From Spongilla lacustris (Eukaryota > Porifera > Demospongiae > Spongillida > Spongillidae), in assembly GCA_949361645.1 (NCBI GenBank), contig OX442427.1, positions 520,501 to 584,500 of the forward strand: 64,000 bases of DNA, given 5' to 3'. Under the pieces are notes generated by a model. The model did not search any database. It was given only the letters and a program-made list of their open reading frames with translations, and was not told the DNA's origin. Below, one piece after another: positions 23,826 through 34,815 of the stretch; the first letter of the stretch is position 1; each line of letters begins with the position of its first letter. The position numbers were made by a program, and so were the translations under genes.

Positions 23826-24635
23826 TCACCATACAGCAACTGATTTCTTCGTCCAGTACTCTCCATTAGGAGCCCCCTCGGGTAGTAAGGCCAAGTAAAC
23901 TGGGGTCTCCGCCCCTTCGGCCGCTGTGTGGGGTCCAGAATGACTGGACATATCCGTTTGACACCACCCGGGGCAGCAAGCGTTCACCAGCACATCCTCC
24001 TTACCAAGCCTCCTTGCCTCTCTGGCGTAGACCTTGGTCAGAGCAGTCACACCGACCTTGGAGGTTCCATAGGCATTGTTGGGCCAGCCTCTCTCGACGT
24101 GGCGACCTTCGCGTACGTCCTTTACGAACTGATCCATAAGAGCCACGAGACCTTCCTCCGTAAGGTCTGGGTCCGAGAACTTGTTTCGCAGGTGCTCCTG
24201 AAGTATACTAAGGTGGCCTGCCGTAGAAGAAACGTTGACAATTCTCCCGTGGGGGCGGATGAGGGGGAACAGCGCTCTGGTGACGCGCAACGTGCCGGTG
24301 AAGTTATTTGAGACCGTTACAGAGGCCTGCTCGCTAAATGGAGCAGTCGAGTTCGTTTTATATGCCGTGCCCGCATTGTTCACGAGAACGTCCAGACCTC
24401 CGTACGTTTGAACCAAGTGCTGCTCGAAGTTCGCTACAGAATCTTGTGACGTAATATCCAGTTGGTGAAACTTGGGGTGGAGTCCCTCCGCCTCTAATTG
24501 TGCAACTGCCTTTAGGCCGTTGGCGGTATCTCTTGCTGTTAGGTACACATCGCCATCAAATTCCTTGCAAAGACGCCTCACAATCTCAAAGCCTATACCC
24601 TTGTTGGAGCCTGTTACTACTGCCACACGCGCCAT
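23826..24635 (-). CDS. Short-chain dehydrogenase/reductase, carbonyl reductase 1-like
   Basis: A single-exon 269-residue protein, close to the roughly 277 residues of animal carbonyl reductase 1. It is a classical Rossmann-fold SDR. The TGSNKGIG cofactor loop is at residues 8-15 and the following strand and helix resemble CBR1 (AxxLCKEFDGDVYLTARD). The structural NNAG motif is at about 88-91, the catalytic serine is in NVSS at about 138, and the catalytic YGTSK gives Tyr and Lys at about 191-195. The expected activity is NADPH-dependent reduction of carbonyl compounds in the cytosol. The ATG at 24635 begins MARVAVVTG, exactly at the first beta strand. The lack of introns, unlike its neighbours, could reflect an old retrocopy; the frame is intact. 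Confidence 0.93.
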   Translation of the reverse strand: MARVAVVTGSNKGIGFEIVRRLCKEFDGDVYLTARDTANGLKAVAQLEAEGLHPKFHQLDITSQDSVANFEQHLVQTYGGLDVLVNNAGTAYKTNSTAPFSEQASVTVSNNFTGTLRVTRALFPLIRPHGRIVNVSSTAGHLSILQEHLRNKFSDPDLTEEGLVALMDQFVKDVREGRHVERGWPNNAYGTSKVGVTALTKVYAREARRLGKEDVLVNACCPGWCQTDMSSHSGPHTAAEGAETPVYLALLPEGAPNGEYWTKKSVAVW

Positions 24636-24699
24636 CTATATCGTATTTACGATGACATCATGTTCTGGCGAGTCATCGTACACTGCAGCCTGATCCGCT

Positions 24700-25560
24700 G
24701 CTGCGTATGTGGGTCTGGGGACGAGATTATGTCAGAAAGGATAAGTAGCAGAGGCGGATCCAGGGGGGGGGGGGGGGCTGAGGGGGCTATAGCCCCCCCC
24801 CCCTTTCCCTTAGAACACGCCCCTTTTTATTTTGTACCACGCCCCTTCAGGCCCCCGAAGTGCCTCGATCTTCGTACTTGTGAAAACGAGTCAACGCGTA
24901 ACGTACGAAAAAGAAGTCCGAATTAATGTATGAGATATTCATAGCTAAACCACAACCCACGCCACACAAAGCGGTGGATCCAATCACCAGCGCGAATCAC
25001 GAATTGCTGTCAACATCAATGAAAATGTAAAGTACCTTGAAGACACAGACCTGCTAAAATTTAGGTGTGATGCTGGGGACACTGTTTTAGCTGATCATGA
25101 GCGTTCATAGGCGGCCGGAGGGGGCGCCCAGGGGGCCTTAGCCCCCCCCCCCCCCCCCCCCCCCCTCCCCAGGCTATGGCGCCCCTCTCCCCCCACCTCC
25201 AATCCCTAATCCACAACATGCGGAGCATAATTTAGCTTCTAGCGCTCGCTCGCATGCATGCATTATTAGCAACAATCCAGAGTCAAACGGTTACGCGCAC
25301 ATCAGAAGTATCGTAAGCCACGCCCCTTTTGGCGCCCCTCGTGTGTTTGCCCCTCCCCTCGATAGATGCTGGGGCTGCCTCTGGCTGTTTAAGCAAATGG
25401 ACTAAAATTGCAACTTACCGTTCAAAGGTGTGAAAAAAAGTATCGAAACCAGGAATTCAATGCTCAAAATTTTTTCCGGGGGCAGAGCCCCCGGACCCCA
25501 TTCCTAGACCCCCCCCCCCCCCCCTACCCTACCCCCTTTCAATATTCCTGGCTCCGCCCT
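24700..25560. repeat. G/C homopolymer hairpin repeats
   Basis: Three related pieces with long G and C runs occur at about 24752-24810 (GGATCCAGGGG to GGGGCTATAGCCCCC), 25107-25200 (GGGGGCCTTAGCCCCC) and 25475-25535 (GGGGGCAGAGCCCCCGGACC). They look like remnants of a dispersed C-rich repeat. GTATGTGGGTCTGGGGACGAG at 24704-24724 recurs in near-identical form at 38826. No gene was seen. Confidence 0.6.
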
Positions 25561-26224
25561 TGAAGTAGTGAAAAGATAGTTCCAGGGCAGTGCAAAAAGA
25601 CCTGCTCTAATAGATATACATCATACGCTTAATTATTTCGAGTACATTCTTAACTTATGCGTGTCGGCGTGAGCGTGCAGACGACTCAAAGACAGTCAAG
25701 TACACAAGTTAACTTCGTTGCAAGCCTTCTAAAAAAAAGCTCTGCAATTTCCTTTGGCTGTCAAGTGATTTCTATGGACAGTTAGTCAGTTATCTGTTGG
25801 CAACATGGGCTTAGAGGGGTGTCGAATTTTATCATAGATATTTACTAGGTAGATCTGCTCTGATATCTATGATTTTATTAAAAGGTGACCTTTTGTGACA
25901 TAAGGCAAAAGTATTTGTTACCGAATATACGTATGCGCGTACATTTTCGTACGTAGAGTCTATAGATCTATATGCTAGAATGCGTACACGTACGTACGGG
26001 TGGATTGTTGATCGTATAATAAAACTTTTTAAAAGTGAGGGGGGCCATCGACCCCCTGCGTACCCCCATGACAACAACCAAGGAGCATGCGGATGGATTA
26101 CATCACCACTACACCCGGAAACCAATCCTAGTCAACTGCAGCTCATTACCATTCTTGATGACCAGCCCGCTAGCTCCACGACCATGCTTCATTTAAACCC
26201 CTGCCTTCGACGCATCAAACAGTT
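25560..26224. other. No recognisable gene
   Basis: Mixed sequence with a CGTACG-rich stretch at 25925-26000. I see no supported exon. Confidence 0.4.
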
Positions 26225-26590
26225 ACACAGCTGAGTGACATCATGAAATAGATGAAATTCATTTGAGGTTAATTCATTCATATTCAGTGCTGTCCGCCAT
26301 CTTGGTGCTCAAGTTACTATACATGTAGAACGGATGGGCAATTTACAGTTTTTTATTGTTTATGCCTGTTTTGGGTCTCGTAATACTTTTATATTCTTAC
26401 CATGGAATGATGTCAGTGCCCACTGTAAAAAAATAAAACCAAACTCATAATCACTTACTGTGAACGTACAGTAATAACCTAAAGCTTTGTTTTGCCCATA
26501 CCGTCCTATAGTAACTTGAGCACCAAGATGGCGGACAACAAATTTTTTTACTTTCAATGAATGTCATTGCTCACGCGATGAAAAGGGTCT
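26225..26590 (-). mobile_element. MITE family 1, copy 2 (reverse orientation)
   Basis: Reverse-complement copy of 20581-20959, with inverted repeats at about 26290-26338 and 26492-26537 and the terminal CGCGATGAAAAGGGTCTA at the right. The palindrome at 26592 begins directly at the TA of this MITE end. The internal CRE-like site is changed to TGACATCA in sense orientation. Confidence 0.88.
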
Positions 26591-26591
26591 A

Positions 26592-29066
26592 CAGTGCTCC
26601 CTCGATTATATGGAAAAGTATCACCTCGATTATACGGAAAATAAGGCACATTCATTGGGTGTTAGGAAAACTGTCGGTGTACTTAGCCATAAGCTGTCTA
26701 AACCATTAATGACATTCATACTTACCTCTAATTACATTCCCCAAGCCAATGTGGTGCAGCCTTTTATTAACAAAAAAGGCAATTGAATTTTAAGAGACAG
26801 TTTTCAGCAACGCCCTTTCTTTGATCTCTCAGGGCTATAGATGGTGCAGTATGCCTGCAAAACACGCGCACACAATGCATTTCATACGGGAGCTCATGTG
26901 AGCATGCATGCTTGATCATGAACATGTACTGGTACACCGCCCTGCATCGTGTTATGTGTATCTGCAGGTCCATGTGTTGAGCCTGCTGCACACCTTCTAT
27001 CATTACTGATACTAACCTGTGCTTGGTTGGTACAATTATCTCAATGTCACATTGTGGGCACACCAACCTTGATGGCGTTAGATAATACTGGCTCTCATCA
27101 GTGCGTTCCAAAGTGCTAGCAACATGATCAGGTGTAAGCAAATCTGCATTCACGCAAACACTGTACAAAACAGTATACATTATGCTCACCAATTCATACA
27201 TCCTTGAACAAACTGTATTTTAAAGGCAAGCACTGTTGCAGAATGAATATATAAGAAGAGAAGGTAACTGATGCATGTGACATTATGAACCTGTTAACTG
27301 TTGAAACAAGGTGGAATAGCTGAATGGCACTTGATCCGTGCTGGTTTGAAGTGGCTTCCATCTGCTGGGCAATGCACTTATCTGTGTGTGCTTGCTCGCG
27401 CGTGTGTTGTGTGCACGTGTTGTGTGTTCGCTTGCGTGTGTGTATCGTGCGTGAGTCATGCACGTAATGATTTACCATATAGTGTTTAAAATTACCTCGC
27501 TCAGCTTGCCTTGAGTAGGTTGGCATGGGCATGCATGGTGAACTCATCGTGTTGAGAGCTTGAAACAATTAAAATGTCAAGATCGCGTGCAACATCCGAC
27601 GCATGTATAAATGTGGAAGGCACAATTATATTACACAAATACCCTGACCCTAGGCCCTGTAGAAATACCATGTCTGACGTGTGCTTTGATTGGTCTAGTC
27701 TTGAAACGTAGCGTCGCCTGCGACAGAGAGACATCACGTGATTGCATTAAAAAGTGTTTACTGAGCTGTAACTCAACACATGGACGTTTATCTGTTAAAG
27801 TTCTCTATATGTTCGGAAGGCGAGCTAGGCAAGTTTGAGCAATAGGTACACTGACAATGGTCGATCACGAGCGAAGACGATTCCAATTACAGCACAGTAA
27901 ACACTTTTTAATGCAATCACGTGATGCCTCTCTGTCGCAGGCGACGCTACGTTTCAAGACTAGACCAATCAAAGCACACGTCAGACATGGTATTTCTACA
28001 GGGCCTAGGGTCAGGGTATTTGTGTAATATAATTGTGCCTTCCACATTTATACATGCGTCGGATGTTGCACGCGATCTTGACATTTTAATTGTTTCAAGC
28101 TCTCAACACGATGAGTTCACCATGCATGCCCATGCCAACCTACTCAAGGCAAGCTGAGCGAGGTAATTTTAAACACTATATGGTAAATCATTACGTGCAT
28201 GACTCACGCACGATACACACACGCAAGCGAACACACAACACGTGCACACAACACACGCGCGAGCAAGCACACACAGATAAGTGCATTGCCCAGCAGATGG
28301 AAGCCACTTCAAACCAGCACGGATCAAGTGCCATTCAGCTATTCCACCTTGTTTCAACAGTTAACAGGTTCATAATGTCACATGCATCAGTTACCTTCTC
28401 TTCTTATATATTCATTCTGCAACAGTGCTTGCCTTTAAAATACAGTTTGTTCAAGGATGTATGAATTGGTGAGCATAATGTATACTGTTTTGTACAGTGT
28501 TTGCGTGAATGCAGATTTGCTTACACCTGATCATGTTGCTAGCACTTTGGAACGCACTGATGAGAGCCAGTATTATCTAACGCCATCAAGGTTGGTGTGC
28601 CCACAATGTGACATTGAGATAATTGTACCAACCAAGCACAGGTTAGTATCAGTAATGATAGAAGGTGTGCAGCAGGCTCAACACATGGACCTGCAGATAC
28701 ACATAACACGATGCAGGGCGGTGTACCAGTACATGTTCATGATCAAGCATGCATGCTCACATGAGCTCCCGTATGAAATGCATTGTGTGCGCGTGTTTTG
28801 CAGGCATACTGCACCATCTATAGCCCTGAGAGATCAAAGAAAGGGCGTTGCTGAAAACTGTCTCTTAAAATTCAATTGCCTTTTTTGTTAATAAAAGGCT
28901 GCACCACATTGGCTTGGGGAATGTAATTAGAGGTAAGTATGAATGTCATTAATGGTTTAGACAGCTTATGGCTAAGTACACCGACAGTTTTCCTAACACC
29001 CAATGAATGTGCCTTATTTTCCGTATAATCGAGGTGATACTTTTCCGTATAATCGAGGGAGCACTG
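26592..29066. mobile_element. 2.5-kb near-perfect palindrome with pogo-like ends
   Basis: Arms of about 1,180 bp (26592-27773 and 27885-29066) are nearly identical inverted copies around a 111-bp spacer. The ends are CAGTGCTCCCTCGATTATA and its complement, flanked by TA on both sides. The CAGT start, a CTCGATTAT-type terminus and a TA duplication are characteristic of pogo/Tigger elements of the Tc1/mariner superfamily. No DDE transposase is visible in the arms. Each arm carries the same set of open frames, described separately. The near identity of the arms indicates recent formation or ongoing gene conversion. Confidence 0.9.
28457..28891 (+). other. Open frame of 144 codons in right arm of palindrome (identical copy in left arm)
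   Basis: Identical translations occur at 28457-28891 (+) and 26767-27201 (-). A second pair covers 28090-28464 (+) and 27194-27568 (-). The sequence includes VCPQCDIEIIVPTKHRL, a C-x2-C pair, but I recognise no family. Because the arms are near-identical, conservation between the two copies is not evidence of function. A third reading, 27921-28157 (+), contains ASDVARDLDILIVSSSQHDE. This vaguely recalls the core helix-strand of OTU-type proteases, but too weakly to name. Captured host exons are possible: a candidate acceptor TATTTCTACAG and a donor GCGAGGTAATT lie nearby. Confidence 0.3.
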
Positions 29067-29136
29067 TATATACACCTGGTTTCAATACCGCTTAGCCGCA
29101 ATTAATAATTCGTCTCAGTATTCATTGTATTTGTAC

Positions 29137-30247
29137 CATAGATAATAGAGTAGGGGATTGGCAACTGTATTAATTAACACCCAGTATCACGGGCAATCCG
29201 AGTAAAACCACAGATACCATGTAAGTGCTGGTACATGTAGGCCATCTGCAACGTAACGCAGCAAGTGCCAGCAACTCAGTGAAGTATATGAAAGCTGAAA
29301 GGACTAAAATTGTTCTGTACAAGTTAGTAGACAGGGACAGGCTGACTTCAAACAACACATGCATTTAATTATGGAGTTGAAGTGATCTATTTTCTATTTT
29401 GTCTTCTTACAGTAACATTCCTGTACTGCATGCTCAATCCAGGCTCTTTCCATTGTCTTGACTCTGCTGCACTGATACTAGGGACCCTATCTGCCTCTGT
29501 CACTGCCTCCTTTAATTATCTGCCCCTCTCCCCTCTCTGCCTCTATCACTGCCCCCTCTGCTACCAATGCATGCATGTAAATGATCCTGTCGACCAGTTC
29601 AGTCTCGTCAGTTACTAACAGGCAGTGAGAGAGGAAGATACCAAAGGGATATGACTGAGGCAGGCAAGGGGCAGTGAAAGAGGCTGTGATCCAGTCACTG
29701 AGATATGCTTTTGTTTCTTTCATTGCACGTCCAAGTTTTAATTATCTTCCACCCATACATGTATATCTGCAAAAATTCATAACTCAGCCTAAAAGCACGA
29801 GTGAAGGTAAAAACGACACATTTCAGCTTTAGTACTACTCATAAAAAATAAAAGTAAAGCCTACGGTACGAGTACAACGACGAAACTCCCCCACAAAACT
29901 GAGGATCGGCGCCGGCGTAGCACCCGTCACAACGTAAAACTATTTTTAACGATGAGATCTTGGCTAAAGAATCGTTAACTACCCAGCTGTTACCCCACAA
30001 AGAAAATTCATGCGAAGTTTTAGATTAAATCCACGGAGAAAAAAAAAAGGTTATTCATTTAAATATACACTGAATAACTGTTAATTCATCGGAAAATCGA
30101 TTGATAACTCCAACATCATTTTGAGCAGTTACCTTCGCAAAGCTTCATAAATCTTTCTGTGATCGACTCCAAGACCACTACCTCGGATGGTCCGCGCGTT
30201 CTGAATGGACCACGTGATTGTTGCCAATCCCTACTCTATTATCTATG
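29137..30247. mobile_element. TIR element of about 1.1 kb, non-autonomous
   Basis: The inverted ends CATAGATAATAGAGTAGGGG plus ATTGGCAAC at 29137-29165 pair with GTTGCCAATCCCTACTCTAT plus TATCTATG at 30219-30247, with one extra G in the left arm. The interior has no transposase and only short open frames. The superfamily was not determined. Confidence 0.72.
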
Positions 30248-30249
30248 AT

Positions 30250-30860
30250 TATACGTACATGTATATGCTATGCATGCCCGTGCTAAAGCCCATGACGTCA
30301 TTTTATTGTCTCCGCGAAATATTACATGTACATATCATACATGTGCCTAGAGGTAGGTACAGTGACATTTTTTTCAAATCGTTATTTAAGGCACATAATA
30401 TACATCATTGGAAAGAGCAAAAAATATACATTCCAACGATATCTTATGTTTATAGTGATTAGTTTCGTTGCGAGCACCACGCTATTCCAAAGATGTAATA
30501 CGAAATGATCGCGAATGTACGTGAGTTAATGGGAACCGCGAAACAAAAACTGTCCCGGTTGAGTTTATAATCAGTGCAGAGATGCAACTAAGTGCAAAGA
30601 CTTAACCAAAACGTTAAGTTACGATGACTCACTCATAACATACAGAGAGATGCATTGAAATCTGCTCCTATAAGTCATTTACACTTACCATTGGTTTTAA
30701 AGTTAAGGAAGGTTATTCTGTCAAATTGGTATCATAGCTGTATGCACTGAATTATGGTACAAAGTGGTGAAATATACACAAATCACACTAATAGTACAAT
30801 AATACACAATGCAAAACAAATATCCCATTATAACAACACAACACTATGTACAATGCAACA
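30250..30860. other. No recognisable gene
   Basis: AT-rich sequence between the TIR element and the coiled-coil gene. No exon is supported. Confidence 0.4.
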
Positions 30861-30864
30861 TTAT

Positions 30865-32088
30865 TCATGTATTAAGTTCACTTAAGTTAAGGTCACCAGC
30901 AATGTAATCTGCTAACAGCCCATATACTGTTATTGTAACGTTCTCCCCATCTTCTTCATCTTCATCTGATTTCTAGTAGAATACAATGACTTTAGGAACT
31001 TTTGACTTTGTTAAAGGTTTCACACTTACTACATGTCCATTATAGAGTACATTCTTCTCGTTCACATACCAAAGGTGTTCGAAGTAGAGACCAAGTATGG
31101 AGGATGTATCTGACAAAACTTTTAATATAATACTTACTTGATGAGGTGAAAGTTCAGGAAACTCATTCAGCAAGTTATGCTCCATCTCTACAACACAGCG
31201 TAACTTTTTTTCAATGCTTCTCCTGAAGGTATCTTCCTTCTTTTGATTTTTCACTTTTAGCATATCATTTTCAATTTTCATTAGGCGAATTTTTTCTTTT
31301 AATTCCTTATTTTCCTTCTTCCATTTCTGCTCATGTATCTTATAGGAGATTTTTGATTTGTAGTACTTATATCTTAATGCAACAAGTGATCGTTTTAGCT
31401 GTCTTGATTCGCTTCCTTGACCTTGTTTTAATGAGAGGTTTTCCAGTTTCAACTTGTTAATCTTTGAATTGTTTGTATTAATTGTTCTTTTAGCACTTAG
31501 CAATTTAGAACATAGTGTATCTTCAATGTTGGACTTCCTTCTTAATGCTTTTTGAAGATACTTGTTTTTCATTTTGACACTTGGAAACAATCGAAGCTTT
31601 ACTTTGAGAACATTATTTGATGCAATCAACTTCCTTAAAGAAGTTTTTATTTCCCCACATTTAGTGCAGCCAGATGTAGAATTCAATATTATTGAACCAG
31701 AACTGCCACTTTGGCTAGTGTGCATGACAACACTAGCTGATGCGTGTGGATTTTGCTTCTTTGTCACTGATTCATTTAAAGGTAAATCAAATTTCAGCTT
31801 CAGAAAACAAACAACATCTTCCCAGGCTCTATTAAGATGCTTCTTCATGTCATTGATAGTTTGAAGCACACGCTTAATGGAGGCGCACAATGCATTAATG
31901 TTCACATCTTGTCTTGGTGCTAGTTTTGCCACTATCCTCGCTATTTCTACGGGTTTGGCATTTTTTAGGTTGGAGTTGATGTACAACACCAAGCCATTTG
32001 TTACATCCGGAGCAAGAAGGGATCCATCCTCACTCACATCCTTTTTATAACCATTAATGAGCATTCTGAGATCAGCAACTGTCTTCAT
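30865..32088 (-). CDS. Unidentified coiled-coil protein, possible two exons or an in-frame stop
   Basis: The long minus-strand frame starts at ATG 32088, just after a good acceptor (CGCTATTTAG at 32090-32099), so an upstream exon is likely. It contains a helical N-terminal region, a CTKCGEIKTSLRKLI segment, about 150 residues of lysine-rich coiled coil, and LNEFPELSPHQVSIILKVL. It stops at TAG 30973. The same frame then continues 35 codons as an acidic stretch (SDEDEEDGE) and GLLADYIAGDLNLSELNT to a TGA at 30865. A 57-bp intron 31029-30973 (GTAAGTG to TTCTACTAG) would remove the stop exactly in phase. Alternatively the TAG is a nonsense change or is read through. The LADYIAGDL ending recalls C-terminal modules of uncharacterised, often transposon-linked proteins (inference). 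No function is assigned. Confidence 0.55.
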
Positions 32089-32845
32089 TCTAAATAGCGA
32101 AAAGCAATGATTGCGTGCATACATGTACGTGTGTGATATGAAGTAATTAAACATGAATACTTGGCTTGAAAAGAACAGTGCGTGGGCATCATCGTATTGC
32201 AATGTTATAGCAATAGAAATATAGTGATTAGTTCACTCTTGAACGAAATTTTATTTACAACGTAGTTAATTGAAGATTGGGGTGTGCACTAAATAGGGTA
32301 GTCAGAAAGAACGTTATTGAACCGAATTTGAATGAGCTCATGCATTTTAGACAGAGAATCCAGGTTATCCAACTTAGTTCAAACACAAAGATACATTAGT
32401 ACAAGGATTTGTGCTCTTTTTTCATGCATGCCAACATAAAACGCCTGGGTAGTTAAAGCACCCTTTGGGCATCGTGCAAATGGCCTCATACTTTGTAGCA
32501 TAATGATTCAGTGCCTAACTTAAATAAAAAAACATACCATGTGATAGTTAGTTAACAATCGGAGTCAAGATTCGTTCCCAAAAAAATGCTACGAATTCAA
32601 TGTGTCAAATAAAAAAAGAACAAGAACCAGCTCGAAATTAGACGATAGTGTCTCATTCTACAACTAATCGGGTCACTAAATCTAGCCATGCAGTCGGACT
32701 AACCTCGCAGGTGATTGAGCAACTTTCTTCTCTTCGCGATACACTTTTTCAATGTTACGAAATACGGGTCCAATTTTCGACGTAGTTTTAGATCATCGAT
32801 TTTCGGACCCAATTACGCGATTTGTCACAGTACCTACTAGAGGCA
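32089..32845. other. Possible upstream exon region of the coiled-coil gene
   Basis: On the minus strand about 32780-32705 reads as a coding-like segment (RNIEKVYREEKKVAQSPA) ending at a donor GCGAG/GTTAGT. Its phase would join to the acceptor at 32090. No start codon was found in that frame, so the 5' end of the gene remains open. Confidence 0.3.
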
Positions 32846-32968
32846 TTGTGTCACGTTCGCTGAATTTTAATTACGACAACGCTCGGAACTGATCATTCCT
32901 TCCCGCTAGGACAGTGCATGATCCTCCAGCTGATCCAGTTCCTAACTCGATCAAGCATGTCAGACTTT
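32846..32968. repeat. Diverged single arm of the 10-kb foldback
   Basis: TGTCACGTTCGC, CATTCCTTCC, GGACAGTG, GATCCAGTTCCT and CATGTCAGAC occur in the same order as in the foldback arm at 10262-10372 (reverse complement). Confidence 0.65.
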
Positions 32969-33251
32969 ATATCTGCATATGCACCAATCCGAAAGCTTGC
33001 ATGTGCATCAGAGCAGCCCATGAAAATTTGAACTGACAGGCCATGCACATGCGGCGGCACACGTGCGCATGCACAGATAATCACTTTTCTAGTATACAAA
33101 AGATTAACCAATTGCAACTGAACGATTTATTTGCCTTGAATTGTATGCATACTTTTGTGTATTGAGACATATAGCCTGATATAGGCTTATATATGATAAT
33201 TTCAATTCATCGTTTGGTGAAGGTCTGGAATTTGGCCCAGCCGACACTATA

Positions 33252-33600
33252 CTAGACCCTTTTCATCGCGCGAGCAATGAAATTAAAATTATTTGTTGTC
33301 CGCCATCTTGGTGCTCAAGTTACTATAGGACGGTATGGGCAAAACAAAGCTTTTGGTTATTACGTTCACAGTAAGTGGTTATGAGTTTGGTTTTATTTTT
33401 TTTACAGTGGGCACTGACATCATTCCATGGTAAGAATATAAAAGTATTACGAGACCCAAAACGCGCATAAATAATTAAAAGAACTGTAAATTGCCCATAC
33501 CGTTCTATAGTAACTGCATGAGCACCAAGTTAAGATGAATGAATCAAACTCAAATGAATTTCTTTTCATGTAATTTTTGACGTCATATGAAAGCTATAGG
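33252..33600 (+). mobile_element. MITE family 1, copy 3
   Basis: Same orientation as copy 1. TAGACCCTTTTCATCGCG is at the left and GACGTCATATGAAAG at the right. The right inner inverted repeat is damaged (ACTGCATGAGCACCAAG). One CRE palindrome is kept near the right end and the internal one reads TGACATCA. Confidence 0.86.
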
Positions 33601-34156
33601 TTAATCTGTGGGTGGCCAAGTTGACATGCATGAATGTGGGCGGGGAGGGCTTTAAGTCTGTCAATTTCAATGGATAGCTATTGCGACCATTTCCGCATCG
33701 CCACGTAGTTATGTCTACGTACGTATAGTACATGTAGGAGGTACGATGCCCTCTGACCAATGAATAGCCCTATGCATGCATGCATGATGAGCATGTGGGC
33801 AATACTGACATAGACAGTTCTCTAGCCAGATTAAGTTAAAATAATTAATGTCTATATATGTATACAGACGCGTGAGTATATACCTTCTTGTAGGCTGTGC
33901 ACTTGGTACAAAAATATAATTAACTACGACGTCGTATGTATTAATGATTCTTAGCTGCATGTTATGTACTGCATGAAATATAAATCAGTACCACTGATGC
34001 AAATTTCTGTACGCATGCATGAGTGCCGCGGGAAACTTGCAACTTATTATACATGTATGCAAGCAAACAGTAGGTGCGTCTGACCTTTGCCCTGTTCAAT
34101 AGCACGTGACTGGACTTATGCCCTGTTCGAATTCCGAACCGAAACACTTTATAATT

Positions 34157-34186
34157 GGCTCCGCCCCTTTGCAATTATTATAAATT
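34157..34186 (+). promoter_or_regulatory. Core promoter of paralog A: GC box and TATA box
   Basis: GGCTCCGCCCCT (34157-34168) is followed by TATAAATT (34179-34186), about 67 bp before the ATG. The same two elements precede paralog B at 40591-40615. Shared placement in front of paralogous genes supports a real promoter. Confidence 0.7.
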
Positions 34187-34252
34187 CGATACGACGCCAT
34201 ACATCGGTACATAAGGGATTCAATAGAAGCTGAACTGCAGCAAGGCACAACA

Positions 34253-34815
34253 ATGTCGACCTTAGTCCCAACAATCCAGGTCAGTTGAGGCTAATATATT
34301 CAGTGCCGCTGAACTGACAAACGCCGGCATTATACTCAGTTAATTGCATGCATTCGCGCTATAATCAATTGAATAGACCGAGTGATGTACATGCCCGCTT
34401 ATTTTCTTTGCAGTATACACTACTACCAGAAGACCTGCAATGCCTTTTGAAAGAGGTTGAAGAGCTTAGAAAAGCCGCAGAAGACATCACCTGTACCTGT
34501 GACGAGCCAGACTGTCCGTTTCGGTTTCAGCCCAGAGTCTTTCATGAGAGATCCCTGAGCCTGCCGATAGCTGACTGCGAGTACGTTAGTGAAGATGAAG
34601 ACAGCTATGAACAGATCGAGATGTGCAGGTTCTTAAGGACCCAGCCGGCCAGAAGGGGCGCGGCTCCTAACCGTCATGCTCGCTTTGCACCGAGGGCGTC
34701 AAGAGAACGATCGGGTTCAATTTCAAACCCATTGGTTGTCCGTAATCTAGCTCTACGGCGAGCTTCTCTCTCCTCTGTGGTATATAGTCTTAGTGCGAGA
34801 CCGATATCAAACTGA
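34253..34815 (+). CDS. Unidentified small protein family, paralog A
   Basis: Two exons, 34253-34279 and 34414-34815, give 142 residues. The nine-codon first exon (MSTLVPTIQ) ends in the donor CCAG/GTCAGTT, as in paralog B. An N-terminal leucine-rich helix (LPEDLQCLLKEVEELRKAAE) is followed by CTCDEPDCPF (C-x-C-x4-C, possible metal site). Next is RSLSLP at residues 55-60, an exact fit to the 14-3-3 mode I motif R-S-x-S-x-P. Then come an acidic patch DCEYVSEDED, MCRFLRTQP, and a basic serine-rich tail. All these blocks are shared with paralog B, so they are constrained. No signal peptide or membrane segment is present. I do not recognise the family; a regulated adaptor is a guess from the motif. 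Confidence 0.82.
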
